Part shown: positions 45,542 through 59,234 of the stretch, piece by piece
Position numbering within the stretch: the first letter of the stretch is position 1
Layout: each line of letters opens with the position of its first letter
DNA from: Cinnamomum chago
Lineage: Eukaryota > Streptophyta > Magnoliopsida > Laurales > Lauraceae
DNA length: 64,000 nt
Assembly: GCA_038049695.1 (NCBI GenBank)
Contig: CP142461.1
Span: 25,799,001 to 25,863,000, forward strand
Direction: 5' to 3'
The notes under the pieces: model-generated
Database searches by the model: none
What the model was told of the DNA's origin: nothing
What the model saw: only the letters and a program-made list of their open reading frames with translations
Made by a program: the position numbers and the translations under genes

Positions 45542-45932
45542 CACTGCCGGGACAACCCCCCTTTTGACAAAAAATCCAACTTTTGTCATTTCAAAGTTAT
45601 TTCTTTGGGGGACCTTTTGGCCACTAAATCAAGCTTGGAAAACATGTTTTAAAGATTCTAATGGTTTTTAAAACATGACATAAAAAGCCTAAAAAGATTC
45701 AAAACTTTTAAAACAAAGGCTTGCTTGATTTCTTGAAAACTCTTTTCTAAATCAAATGCATCCAAGATGAAAAAACAAATCATGCATAAATCAATACTTT
45801 TACAAATCTTAAAAGCAATGCATGAATAAAACAAGATTTCAAGTTTATTTAAAACCAATGCAAGTGTGTAAATCAAATGATGCTTTGAATGATAATGCAT
45901 CCATCAAATTGCAATCTAGAAAATTCCTAACA

Positions 45933-45937
45933 GGACT
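45933..45937. other. Target-site duplication, right copy (GGACT)
   Basis: Directly follows the terminal CA of the element; matches the left copy perfectly. Confidence 0.97.
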
Positions 45938-46314
45938 GAGGGTCGCATGAAACACATAGTAGAGTCAAAAACTTCGTAAAGCTACATTGATTGAGTTTTC
46001 ATACAGAAGTTCTGTACGATGCTTCCGAAGTTCGACTTTTAGCGTTTTCTAGAGGCAGAACTCCCTGAAGTGTTTACCAAACCCAAGATTCACCCGAAAC
46101 CCGTTTCAAACCGAAATGAATCTCGAAATAACCTACAATGCGCAACTCAGACCACAATCCTTTCAATAGGATTTCGAGGCGTAAGACTAGAGTACGGCAC
46201 TTGAAACTTTATTTTCTATTAAAGCTCGATCCTTGAGTTTTCTAGAAGGAGTATTTGCACCGAGGGTCGTATGAAACATATAGTATAGTGAACAATTTCG
46301 CATAGATACATTGA
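45933..46314 (+). repeat. HOR unit H12, right part
   Basis: Starts with the second GGACT, then finishes monomer 9 and carries all of monomer 10 (head at 45991). Removing the element and one GGACT restores a normal 3230-bp unit. Monomer 10 has GAGGCAGAAC, unlike H10 and H11. Confidence 0.97.
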
Positions 46315-49300
46315 TTGTGTTTTCGTGCAGAGGTTTCGTACAACGCGCCCGAAGTTCGGGTTTTAGCCTTTTCAGACGTAAGACATCCTGAAGTGTTTAC
46401 CAAACCCAAGATTCACATGAAACCCGTTTCAAACCGAAAAGAATCTCGAAATAACCTACAATGCGCATCTCAGCCAGAATCTCTTCAATTGGATTTCGAC
46501 GCGTAAGACTAGAGTACGACACTTGAAACCCTATTTCCTATTAAAGCCTGATCCTAGAGTTTTCTAGAAGGAGTATTTCCACCGAGGGTCGCATGAAACA
46601 CATAGTAGAGTCAACAGTTTCGCATATATACATTGATTGTGTTTTCGTGCAAAGGTTTCGTACAACGCGCCTGAAGTTCGGGTTTTAGCGTTTTCAGACG
46701 TAAAACTTCATGAAGTGTTTACCAAACCCAAGATTCACCCGACACCAGTTTCAAACCGAAAAGAATCTCGAAATAACCTACAGTGCGCATCTCAGCCCAG
46801 AATCTCTTCAATTGGATTTCGAGGCGTAAGACTAGAGTACGACACTTGAAACCCTTTTTGCTTTTAAAAATGGATCCCGTAGTTTTCTAGAAGGAGTATT
46901 TGGACCAAGAGTCGCATGAAACACATTGTAGAGTCAACAACTTCGTAAAGCTACATTCTTTGAGTTTTCATACAAACGTTCCGTATGACGCATCCGAAGT
47001 TCGACTTTTAGCCTTTTCAGTCACAGAACTCCCTGAAGTGTTTACAAAACCCAAGATTCACCCGAAACCCGTTTTAAAACGAAAAGAATCTCGAAATAAC
47101 CTACAATGCGCAACTCAGCCCCGAATCCTTTCAATTGGATTTCGAGGCGTAAGACTAGAGTACGACACTTGAAACCTTATTTTATATTAAAGCTCAATCC
47201 TAGAGTTTTCTAGAAGGAGTTTTTGCACCGAGGGTTGCGTGAAACACTTATTATAGTCAACAATTTCGCATAGATACATTGATTGTGTTTTCAGGCAAAG
47301 GTTTCGTACAACGCGCCCGAAGTTCGGGTTTAGCCTTTTCAGACGTAAAACTTCCTGAAGTGTTTACCAAACCCAAGATTCACATGTAACCCGTTTCAAA
47401 CCGAAAAGAATCTCGAAATAACCTACAATGCGCAACTCAGTCCAGAATCCTTTCAATTGGATTTCGAGGCGTAAGACTAGAGTACGACACTTGAAATCTT
47501 ATTTCCTATTAACGCCCGATCCTAGAGTTTTCTAGAAGGAGTATTTTTACCGAGGGTCGTATGAAACACATAGTATAGTCAACAATTTCGCTTAGATACA
47601 ATGATTGTGTTTTCGTGCAGAGGTTTCGTACAACGCGCCCGAAGTTCGGGTTTTAGCCTTTTTACACGTAAAACTTCCTAAAGCGTTTACCAAACCCAAG
47701 ATTCACCCGAAACCCGTTTCCAACCGAAAAGAATGTCGAAATAACCTACAGTGCGCATCCCAGCCCAGAATCTCTTCAATTGGATTTCAAGGCGTAAGAC
47801 TAGACTACGACACTTAAAACCCTTTTTTCTTTTAAAACTCGATCCCGGAGTTTTCTAGAAGGAGTATTTGGACCGAGAGTCGCTTGAAACACATAGTTGA
47901 GTCAACAACTTCGTAAAGCTCCATTGATTGAGTTTTCGTACAGAAGTTCCGTACGACTCTTCCGAAGTTCGACCTTTAGCCTTTTTAGTCGCAGAACTCC
48001 CTGAAGTGTTTACCAAACCCAAGATTCACCCGAAACCCGTTTCAAACCGAAAAGAATGCCGAAATAACCTACAATGCGCAACTCAGCCCAGAATCCTTTC
48101 AATTGGATTTCGAGGCGTAAGACTAGAGAACGACACTTGAATCCTTATTTTCTATTAAAGCTCGATCCTGGAGTTTTCTAGATGGAGTATTTGCACCGAG
48201 AGTCGAATGAAACACATAGTATAGTCAACAATTTAACATAATTACATTGATTGTGTTTTCGTGCAGAGGTTTCGTACAACTCGCTCGAAGTTCGGGTTTT
48301 AGCCTTTTCAGACGTAAAACTTCCTGAAGTGTTTACCAAACCCAAGATTCACCCGAAACCCGTTTCAAACCGAAAAGAATATCGAATTAACCAACAATGC
48401 GCATCTCAGCCCAGAATCTTTTCAATTGGATTTCGAGACGTAAGACTAGAGTACGACACTTGAAACCCTTTTTTCTTTTAAAACTCGATCCCGGAGTTTT
48501 CTAGAAGAGGTATTTGGACCGAGAGTCGCAAGAAACACATACTAGAGTTAACAACTTCGTAAAGCTACATTGATTGAGTTTTCCTACAGAAGTTCCGTAC
48601 GACGCTTCCGAAGTTCGACTTTTTAGCCTTTTCAGTCCCAAAATTCCCTGAAGTGTTTACCAAACCCAAGATTCACCCGAAAGCATTTTCAAACTGAAAA
48701 GAATCTCGAAATAACCTACAAGGCGCAACTCAGCCCAGAATCATTTCAATTGGATTTCGGGGCGTAAAACTAGAGTACAACACTTGAAACCTTATTTTCT
48801 ATTAAAGCTCGATCCTAGAGTTCTCTAAAAGGAGTATTTGCACCGAGGGTCGCATGAAACCCATAGTATAGTCAACAATTTCGCATAGATACATTGATTG
48901 TGTTTTCGTGCAGAGGTTTCGTACAACGCGCTCGAAGTTCTAGTTTTAGCCGTTTCAATCGTAAAACTTCCTACAGTATTTCCCAAACCCAAGATTCACC
49001 CGAAACCCATTTCAAACCGAAAAGAATCTCGAAATAACCTATAATGCGCAACGCAGCCCAGAATCTCTTCAATTGGATTTCGAGGCGTAAGACTAGAGTA
49101 CGACACTTGAAACCCTTTTTTCTTTTAAAACTCGATCGCGGAGTTTTCTAGAAGGAGTATTTGGACTGAGGGTCGCATGAAACACATAGTAGAGTCAAAA
49201 ACTTCGTAAAGCTACATTGATTGAGTTTTCATACAGAAGTTCTGTACGATGCTTCCGAAGTTCGACTTTTAGCGTTTTCTAGAGGCAGAACTCCCTGAAG

Positions 49301-49544
49301 TGTTTACCAAACCCAAGATTCACCTGAAACCCGTTTCAAACCGAAATGAATCTCGAAATAACCTACAATGCGCAACTCAGACCACAATCCTTTCAATAGG
49401 ATTTCGAGGCGTAAGACTAGAGTACGGCACTTGAAACTTTATTTTCTATTAAAGCTCGATCCTTGAGTTTTCTAGAAGGAGTATTTGCACCGAGGGTCGT
49501 ATGAAACATATAGTATAGTGAACAATTTCGCATAGATACATTGA
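46315..49544 (+). repeat. HOR unit H13
   Basis: Right-type (CACCCG, TTGCGTG, ATTTGG, CAATGC/CAGCCC, CCCATAG). Still has the ancestral CCATTGATTG, TCTATTAAAG and GAGTATTTG around monomer 6. Private CACCTGAAACCC in monomer 10 (near 49324). Confidence 0.97.
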
Positions 49545-52500
49545 TTGTGTTTTCGTGCAGAGGTTTCGTACAACGCGCCCGAAGTTCGGGTTTTAGCCTT
49601 TTCAGACGTAAGACATCCTGAAGTGTTTACCAAACCCAAGATTCACATGAAACCCGTTTCAAACCGAAAAGAATCTCGAAATAACCTACAATGCGCATCT
49701 CAGCCAGAATCTCTTCAATTGGATTTCGACGCGTAAGACTAGAGTACGACACTTGAAACCCTATTTCCTATTAAAGCCTGATCCTAGAGTTTTCTAGAAG
49801 GAGTATTTCCACCGAGGGTCGCATGAAACACATAGTAGAGTCAACAGTTTCGCATATATACATTGATTGTGTTTTCGTGCAAAGGTTTCGTACAACGCGC
49901 CTGAAGTTCGGGTTTTAGCGTTTTCAGACGTAAAACTTCATGAAGTGTTTACCAAACCCAAGATTCACCCGACACCAGTTTCAAACCGAAAAGAATCTCG
50001 AAATAACCTACAGTGCGCATCTCAGCCCAGAATCTCTTCAATTGGATTTCGAGGCGTAAGACTAGAGTACGACACTTGAAACCCTTTTTGCTTTTAAAAA
50101 TGGATCCCGTAGTTTTCTAGAAGGAGTATTTGGACCAAGAGTCGCATGAAACACATTGTAGAGTCAACAACTTCGTAAAGCTACATTCTTTGAGTTTTCA
50201 TACAAACGTTCCGTATGACGCATCCGAAGTTCGACTTTTAGCCTTTTCAGTCACAGAACTCCCTGAAGTGTTTACAAAACCCAAGATTCACCCGAAACCC
50301 GTTTTAAAACGAAAAGAATCTCGAAATAACCTACAATGCGCAACTCAGCCCCGAATCCTTTCAATTGGATTTCGAGGCGTAAGACTAGAGTACGACACTT
50401 GAAACCTTATTTTATATTAAAGCTCAATCCTAGAGTTTTCTAGAAGGAGTTTTTGCACCGAGGGTTGCGTGAAACACTTATTATAGTCAACAATTTCGCA
50501 TAGATACATTGATTGTGTTTTCAGGCAAAGGTTTCGTACAACGCGCCCGAAGTTCGGGTTTAGCCTTTTCAGACGTAAAACTTCCTGAAGTGTTTACCAA
50601 ACCCAAGATTCACATGTAACCCGTTTCAAACCGAAAAGAATCTCGAAATAACCTACAATGCGCAACTCAGTCCAGAATCCTTTCAATTGGATTTCGAGGC
50701 GTAAGACTAGAGTACGACACTTGAAATCTTATTTCCTATTAACGCCCGATCCTAGAGTTTTCTAGAAGGAGTATTTTTACCGAGGGTCGTATGAAACACA
50801 TAGTATAGTCAACAATTTCGCTTAGATACAATGATTGTGTTTTCGTGCAGAGGTTTCGTACAACGCGCCCGAAGTTCGGGTTTTAGCCTTTTTACACGTA
50901 AAACTTCCTAAAGCGTTTACCAAACCCAAGATTCACCCGAAACCCGTTTCCAACCGAAAAGAATGTCGAAATAACCTACAGTGCGCATCCCAGCCCAGAA
51001 TCTCTTCAATTGGATTTCAAGGCGTAAGACTAGACTACGACACTTAAAACCCTTTTTTCTTTTAAAACTCGATCCCGGAGTTTTCTAGAAGGAGTATTTG
51101 GACCGAGAGTCGCTTGAAACACATAGTTGAGTCAACAACTTCGTAAAGCTCCATAGATTGAGTTTTCGTACAGAAGTTCCGTACGACTCTTCCGAAGTTC
51201 GACCTTTAGCCTTTTTAGTCGCAGAACTCCCTGAAGTGTTTACCAAACCCAAGATTCACCCGAAACCCGTTTCAAACCGAAAAGAATGCCGAAATAACCT
51301 ACAATGCGCAACTCAGCCCAGAATCCTTTCAATTGGATTTCGAGGCGTAAGACTAGAGAACGACACTTGAATCCTTATTTTCTACTAAAGCTCGATCCTG
51401 GAGTTTTCTAGATGGAGTACTTGCACCGAGAGTCGAATGAAACACATAGTATAGTCAACAATTTAACATAATTACATTGATTGTGTTTTCGTGCAGAGGT
51501 TTCGTACAACTCGCTCGAAGTTCGGGTTTTAGCCTTTTCAGACGTAAAACTTCCTGAAGTGTTTACCAAACCCAAGATTCACCCGAAACCCGTTTCAAAC
51601 CGAAAAGAATATCGAATTAACCAACAATGCGCATCTCAGCCCAGAATCTTTTCAATTGGATTTCGAGACGTAAGACTAGAGTACGACACTTGAAACCCTT
51701 TTTTCTTTTAAAACTCGATCCCGGAGTTTTCTAGAAGAGGTATTTGGACCGAGAGTCGCAAGAAACACATACTAGAGTTAACAACTTCGTAAAGCTACAT
51801 TGATTGAGTTTTCCTACAGAAGTTCCGTACGACGCTTCCGAAGTTCGACTTTTTAGCCTTTTCAGTCCCAAAATTCCCTGAAGTGTTTACCAAACCCAAG
51901 ATTCACCCGAAAGCATTTTCAAACTGAAAAGAATCTCGAAATAACCTACAAGGCGCAACTCAGCCCAGAATCATTTCAATTGGATTTCGGGGCGTAAAAC
52001 TAGAGTACAACACTTGAAACCTTATTTTCTATTAAAGCTCGATCCTAGAGTTCTCTAAAAGGAGTATTTGCACCGAGGGTCGCATGAAACCCATAGTATA
52101 GTCAACAATTTCGCATAGATACATTGATTGTGTTTTCGTGCAGAGGTTTCGTACAACGCGCTCGAAGTTCTAGTTTTAGCCGTTTCAATCGTAAAACTTC
52201 CTACAGTATTTCCCAAACCCAAGATTCACCCGAAACCCATTTCAAACCGAAAAGAATCTCGAAATAACCTATAATGCGCAACGCAGCCCAGAATCTCTTC
52301 AATTGGATTTCGAGGCGTAAGACTAGAGTACGACACTTGAAACCCTTTTTTCTTTTAAAACTCGATCGCGGAGTTTTCTAGAAGGAGTATTTGGACTGAG
52401 GGTCGCATGAAACACATAGTAGAGTCAAAAACTTCGTAAAGCTACATTGATTGAGTTTTCATACAGAAGTTCTGTACGATGCTTCCGAAGTTCGACTTTT

Positions 52501-52774
52501 AGCGTTTTCTAGAGGCAGAACTCCCTGAAGTGTTTACCAAACCCAAGATTCACCCGAAACCCGTTTCAAACCGAAATGAATCTCGAAATAACCTACAATG
52601 CGCAACTCAGACCACAATCCTTTCAATAGGATTTCGAGGCGTAAGACTAGAGTACGGCACTTGAAACTTTATTTTCTATTAAAGCTCGATCCTTGAGTTT
52701 TCTAGAAGGAGTATTTGCACCGAGGGTCGTATGAAACATATAGTATAGTGAACAATTTCGCATAGATACATTGA
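49545..52774 (+). repeat. HOR unit H14
   Basis: First unit with the three linked derived bases around monomer 6: CCATAGATTG (51155), TCTACTAAAG (51385) and GAGTACTTG (51420). Otherwise right-type, no private base noticed. Confidence 0.97.
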
Positions 52775-55700
52775 TTGTGTTTTCGTGCAGAGGTTTCGTA
52801 CAACGCGCCCGAAGTTCGGGTTTTAGCCTTTTCAGACGTAAGACATCCTGAAGTGTTTACCAAACCCAAGATTCACATGAAACCCGTTTCAAACCGAAAA
52901 GAATCTCGAAATAACCTACAATGCGCATCTCAGCCAGAATCTCTTCAATTGGATTTCGACGCGTAAGACTAGAGTACGACACTTGAAACCCTATTTCCTA
53001 TTAAAGCCTGATCCTAGAGTTTTCTAGAAGGAGTATTTCCACCGAGGGTCGCATGAAACACATAGTAGAGTCAACAGTTTCGCATATATACATTGATTGT
53101 GTTTTCGTGCAAAGGTTTCGTACAACGCGCCTGAAGTTCGGGTTTTAGCGTTTTCAGACGTAAAACTTCATGAAGTGTTTACCAAACCCAAGATTCACCC
53201 GACACCAGTTTCAAACCGAAAAGAATCTCGAAATAACCTACAGTGCGCATCTCAGCCCAGAATCTCTTCAATTGGATTTCGAGGCGTAAGACTAGAGTAC
53301 GACACTTGAAACCCTTTTTGCTTTTAAAAATGGATCCCGTAGTTTTCTAGATGGAGTATTTGGACCAAGAGTCGCATGAAACACATTGTAGAGTCAACAA
53401 CTTCGTAAAGCTACATTCTTTGAGTTTTCATACAAACGTTCCGTATGACGCATCCGAAGTTCGACTTTTAGCCTTTTCAGTCACAGAACTCCCTGAAGTG
53501 TTTACAAAACCCAAGATTCACCCGAAACCCGTTTTAAAACGAAAAGAATCTCGAAATAACCTACAATGCGCAACTCAGCCCCGAATCCTTTCAATTGGAT
53601 TTCGAGGCGTAAGACTAGAGTACGACACTTGAAACCTTATTTTATATTAAAGCTCAATCCTAGAGTTTTCTAGAAGGAGTTTTTGCACCGAGGGTTGCGT
53701 GAAACACTTATTATAGTCAACAATTTCGCATAGATACATTGATTGTGTTTTCAGGCAAAGGTTTCGTACAACGCGCCCGAAGTTCGGGTTTAGCCTTTTC
53801 AGACGTAAAACTTCCTGAAGTGTTTACCAAACCCAAGATTCACATGTAACCCGTTTCAAACCGAAAAGAATCTCGAAATAACCTACAATGCGCAACTCAG
53901 TCCAGAATCCTTTCAATTGGATTTCGAGGCGTAAGACTAGAGTACGACACTTGAAATCTTATTTCCTATTAACGCCCGATCCTAGAGTTTTCTAGAAGGA
54001 GTATTTTTACCGAGGGTCGTATGAAACACATAGTATAGTCAACAATTTCGCTTAGATACAATGATTGTGTTTTCGTGCAGAGGTTTCGTACAACGCGCCC
54101 GAAGTTCGGGTTTTAGCCTTTTTACACGTAAAACTTCCTAAAGCGTTTACCAAACCCAAGATTCACCCGAAACCCGTTTCCAACCGAAAAGAATGTCGAA
54201 ATAACCTACAGTGCGCATCCCAGCCCAGAATCTCTTCAATTGGATTTCAAGGCGTAAGACTAGACTACGACACTTAAAACCCTTTTTTCTTTTAAAACTC
54301 GATCCCGGAGTTTTCTAGAAGGAGTATTTGGACCGAGAGTCGCTTGAAACACATAGTTGAGTCAACAACTTCGTAAAGCTCCATAGATTGAGTTTTCGTA
54401 CAGAAGTTCCGTACGACTCTTCCGAAGTTCGACCTTTAGCCTTTTTAGTCGCAGAACTCCCTGAAGTGTTTACCAAACCCAAGATTCACCCGAAACCCGT
54501 TTCAAACCGAAAAGAATGCCGAAATAACCTACAATGCGCAACTCAGCCCAGAATCCTTTCAATTGGATTTCGAGGCGTAAGACTAGAGAACGACACTTGA
54601 ATCCTTATTTTCTACTAAAGCTCGATCCTGGAGTTTTCTAGATGGAGTACTTGCACCGAGAGTCGAATGAAACACATAGTATAGTCAACAATTTAACATA
54701 ATTACATTGATTGTGTTTTCGTGCAGAGGTTTCGTACAACTCGCTCGAAGTTCGGGTTTTAGCCTTTTCAGACGTAAAACTTCCTGAAGTGTTTACCAAA
54801 CCCAAGATTCACCCGAAACCCGTTTCAAACCGAAAAGAATATCGAATTAACCAACAATGCGCATCTCAGCCCAGAATCTTTTCAATTGGATTTCGAGACG
54901 TAAGACTAGAGTACGACACTTGAAACCCTTTTTTCTTTTAAAACTCGATCCCGGAGTTTTCTAGAAGAGGTATTTGGACCGAGAGTCGCAAGAAACACAT
55001 ACTAGAGTTAACAACTTCGTAAAGCTACATTGATTGAGTTTTCCTACAGAAGTTCCGTACGACGCTTCCGAAGTTCGACTTTTTAGCCTTTTCAGTCCCA
55101 AAATTCCCTGAAGTGTTTACCAAACCCAAGATTCACCCGAAAGCATTTTCAAACTGAAAAGAATCTCGAAATAACCTACAAGGCGCAACTCAGCCCAGAA
55201 TCATTTCAATTGGATTTCGGGGCGTAAAACTAGAGTACAACACTTGAAACCTTATTTTCTATTAAAGCTCGATCCTAGAGTTCTCTAAAAGGAGTATTTG
55301 CACCGAGGGTCGCATGAAACCCATAGTATAGTCAACAATTTCGCATAGATACATTGATTGTGTTTTCGTGCAGAGGTTTCGTACAACGCGCTCGAAGTTC
55401 TAGTTTTAGCCGTTTCAATCGTAAAACTTCCTACAGTATTTCCCAAACCCAAGATTCACCCGAAACCCATTTCAAACCGAAAAGAATCTCGAAATAACCT
55501 ATAATGCGCAACGCAGCCCAGAATCTCTTCAATTGGATTTCGAGGCGTAAGACTAGAGTACGACACTTGAAACCCTTTTTTCTTTTAAAACTCGATCGCG
55601 GAGTTTTCTAGAAGGAGTATTTGGACTGAGGGTCGCATGAAACACATAGTAGAGTCAAAAACTTCGTAAAGCTACATTGATTGAGTTTTCATACAGAAGT

Positions 55701-56004
55701 TCTGTACGATGCTTCCGAAGTTCGACTTTTAGCGTTTTCTAGAGGCAGAACTCCCTGAAGTGTTTACCAAACCCAAGATTCACCCGAAACCCGTTTCAAA
55801 CCGAAATGAATCTCGAAATAACCTACAATGCGCAACTCAGACCACAATCCTTTCAATAGGATTTCGAGGCGTAACACTAGAGTACGGCACTTGAAACTTT
55901 ATTTTCTATTAAAGCTCGATCCTTGAGTTTTCTAGAAGGAGTATTTGCACCGAGGGTCGTATGAAACATATAGTATAGTGAACAATTTCGCATAGATACA
56001 TTGA
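52775..56004 (+). repeat. HOR unit H15
   Basis: Carries the H14-H17 triple. Private TCTAGATGGAGTATTTGG before monomer 3 (near 53351), which creates an upstream ATG and so a 93-codon frame instead of 90. Has GTAACACTAG in monomer 10 (55875), shared only with H17. Confidence 0.97.
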
Positions 56005-59000
56005 TTGTGTTTTCGTGCAGAGGTTTCGTACAACGCGCCCGAAGTTCGGGTTTTAGCCTTTTCAGACGTAAGACATCCTGAAGTGTTTACCAAACCCAAG
56101 ATTCACATGAAACCCGTTTCAAACCGAAAAGAATCTCGAAATAACCTACAATGCGCATCTCAGCCAGAATCTCTTCAATTGGATTTCGACGCGTAAGACT
56201 AGAGTACGACACTTGAAACCCTATTTCCTATTAAAGCCTGATCCTAGAGTTTTCTAGAAGGAGTATTTCCACCGAGGGTCGCATGAAACACATAGTAGAG
56301 TCAACAGTTTCGCATATATACATTGATTGTGTTTTCGTGCAAAGGTTTCGTACAACGCGCCTGAAGTTCGGGTTTTAGCGTTTTCAGACGTAAAACTTCA
56401 TGAAGTGTTTACCAAACCCAAGATTCACCCGACACCAGTTTCAAACCGAAAAGAATCTCGAAATAACCTACAGTGCGCATCTCAGCCCAGAATCTCTTCA
56501 ATTGGATTTCGAGGCGTAAGACTAGAGTACGACACTTGAAACCCTTTTTGCTTTTAAAAATGGATCCCGTAGTTTTATAGAAGGAGTATTTGGACCAAGA
56601 GTCGCATGAAACACATTGTAGAGTCAACAACTTCGTAAAGCTACATTCTTTGAGTTTTCATACAAACGTTCCGTATGACGCATCCGAAGTTCGACTTTTA
56701 GCCTTTTCAGTCACAGAACTCCCTGAAGTGTTTACAAAACCCAAGATTCACCCGAAACCCGTTTTAAAACGAAAAGAATCTCGAAATAACCTACAATGCG
56801 CAACTCAGCCCCGAATCCTTTCAATTGGATTTCGAGGCGTAAGACTAGAGTACGACACTTGAAACCTTATTTTATATTAAAGCTCAATCCTAGAGTTTTC
56901 TAGAAGGAGTTTTTGCACCGAGGGTTGCGTGAAACACTTATTATAGTCAACAATTTCGCATAGATACATTGATTGTGTTTTCAGGCAAAGGTTTCGTACA
57001 ACGCGCCCGAAGTTCGGGTTTAGCCTTTTCAGACGTAAAACTTCCTGAAGTGTTTACCAAACCCAAGATTCACATGTAACCCGTTTCAAACCGAAAAGAA
57101 TCTCGAAATAACCTACAATGCGCAACTCAGTCCAGAATCCTTTCAATTGGATTTCGAGGCGTAAGACTAGAGTACGACACTTGAAATCTTATTTCCTATT
57201 AACGCCCGATCCTAGAGTTTTCTAGAAGGAGTATTTTTACCGAGGGTCGTATGAAACACATAGTATAGTCAACAATTTCGCTTAGATACAATGATTGTGT
57301 TTTCGTGCAGAGGTTTCGTACAACGCGCCCGAAGTTCGGGTTTTAGCCTTTTTACACGTAAAACTTCCTAAAGCGTTTACCAAACCCAAGATTCACCCGA
57401 AACCCGTTTCCAACCGAAAAGAATGTCGAAATAACCTACAGTGCGCATCCCAGCCCAGAATCTCTTCAATTGGATTTCAAGGCGTAAGACTAGACTACGA
57501 CACTTAAAACCCTTTTTTCTTTTAAAACTCGATCCCGGAGTTTTCTAGAAGGAGTATTTGGACCGAGAGTCGCTTGAAACACATAGTTGAGTCAACAACT
57601 TCGTAAAGCTCCATAGATTGAGTTTTCGTACAGAAGTTCCGTACGACTCTTCCGAAGTTCGACCTTTAGCCTTTTTAGTCGCAGAACTCCCTGAAGTGTT
57701 TACCAAACCCAAGATTCACCCGAAACCCGTTTCAAACCGAAAAGAATGCCGAAATAACCTACAATGCGCAACTCAGCCCAGAATCCTTTCAATTGGATTT
57801 CGAGGCGTAAGACTAGAGAACGACACTTGAATCCTTATTTTCTACTAAAGCTCGATCCTGGAGTTTTCTAGATGGAGTACTTGCACCGAGAGTCGAATGA
57901 AACACATAGTATAGTCAACAATTTAACATAATTACATTGATTGTGTTTTCGTGCAGAGGTTTCGTACAACTCGCTCGAAGTTCGGGTTTTAGCCTTTTCA
58001 GACGTAAAACTTCCTGAAGTGTTTACCAAACCCAAGATTCACCCGAAACCCGTTTCAAACCGAAAAGAATATCGAATTAACCAACAATGCGCATCTCAGC
58101 CCAGAATCTTTTCAATTGGATTTCGAGACGTAAGACTAGAGTACGACACTTGAAACCCTTTTTTCTTTTAAAACTCGATCCCGGAGTTTTCTAGAAGAGG
58201 TATTTGGACCGAGAGTCGCAAGAAACACATACTAGAGTTAACAACTTCGTAAAGCTACATTGATTGAGTTTTCCTACAGAAGTTCCGTACGACGCTTCCG
58301 AAGTTCGACTTTTTAGCCTTTTCAGTCCCAAAATTCCCTGAAGTGTTTACCAAACCCAAGATTCACCCGAAAGCATTTTCAAACTGAAAAGAATCTCGAA
58401 ATAACCTACAAGGCGCAACTCAGCCCAGAATCATTTCAATTGGATTTCGGGGCGTAAAACTAGAGTACAACACTTGAAACCTTATTTTCTATTAAAGCTC
58501 GATCCTAGAGTTCTCTAAAAGGAGTATTTGCACCGAGGGTCGCATGAAACCCATAGTATAGTCAACAATTTCGCATAGATACATTGATTGTGTTTTCGTG
58601 CAGAGGTTTCGTACAACGCGCTCGAAGTTCTAGTTTTAGCCGTTTCAATCGTAAAACTTCCTACAGTATTTCCCAAACCCAAGATTCACCCGAAACCCAT
58701 TTCAAACCGAAAAGAATCTCGAAATAACCTATAATGCGCAACGCAGCCCAGAATCTCTTCAATTGGATTTCGAGGCGTAAGACTAGAGTACGACACTTGA
58801 AACCCTTTTTTCTTTTAAAACTCGATCGCGGAGTTTTCTAGAAGGAGTATTTGGACTGAGGGTCGCATGAAACACATAGTAGAGTCAAAAACTTCGTAAA
58901 GCTACATTGATTGAGTTTTCATACAGAAGTTCTGTACGATGCTTCCGAAGTTCGACTTTTAGCGTTTTCTAGAGGCAGAACTCCCTGAAGTGTTTACCAA

Positions 59001-59234
59001 ACCCAAGATTCACCCGAAACCCGTTTCAAACCGAAATGAATCTCGAAATAACCTACAATGCGCAACTCAGACCACAATCCTTTCAATAGGATTTCGAGGC
59101 GTAAGACTAGAGTACGGCACTTGAAACTTTATTTTCTATTAAAGCTCGATCCTTGAGTTTTCTAGAAGGAGTATTTGCACCGAGGGTCGTATGAAACATA
59201 TAGTATAGTGAACAATTTCGCATAGATACATTGA
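56005..59234 (+). repeat. HOR unit H16
   Basis: Carries the H14-H17 triple. Private GTTTTATAGAAGG before monomer 3 (56577). Has the common GTAAGACTAG in monomer 10 (59104), unlike both neighbours. Confidence 0.97.

Larger units (their letters stand above)
38414..45932 (-). mobile_element. Non-autonomous LTR retrotransposon, Sirevirus-like (Ty1/copia), complete
   Basis: A 7519-bp insertion with TG...CA ends, flanked by a perfect GGACT duplication. Layout on the minus strand: 5' LTR (45932-43719), a two-base spacer, a primer-binding site for initiator tRNA-Met, a 3092-bp interior, a polypurine tract, 3' LTR (40626-38414). The longest interior frame is 115 codons, and I recognise no gag, protease, integrase, reverse transcriptase or RNase H. 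It therefore needs enzymes from a related autonomous element. Assignment to the Sirevirus/SIRE/Maximus branch rests on features known for that group: long LTRs, palindromes upstream of the TATA box, and repeated polypurine tracts before the 3' LTR. It is not based on protein similarity. Near-identical LTRs mean recent activity. Confidence 0.95.
43719..45932 (-). repeat. 5' LTR of the element (right copy, 2214 bp)
   Basis: On the minus strand it begins TGTTAGGAATTTTCTAG and ends GGAATTACA, next to the primer-binding site, so this is the copy that would drive transcription. Read leftward it contains a palindrome cluster, a TATA box, a diverged ~300-bp tandem duplication, a bulged hairpin and a short ~35-bp repeat block. 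Against the other LTR I see three differences: C at 44187 (T at 38881), C at 45532 (T at 40226), and 8 instead of 7 G at 43748-43755. Confidence 0.96.

Noticed and set aside
38414-45932. Reading the element as plus-strand oriented
   Set aside because: The primer-binding site lies inside the right LTR on the minus strand and the polypurine tract lies next to the left LTR, which together fix the minus orientation.
56409-56630. A minus-strand 73-codon frame seen only in H16
   Set aside because: It exists only because of the private base at 56577, which removes a stop; it is satellite antisense sequence.
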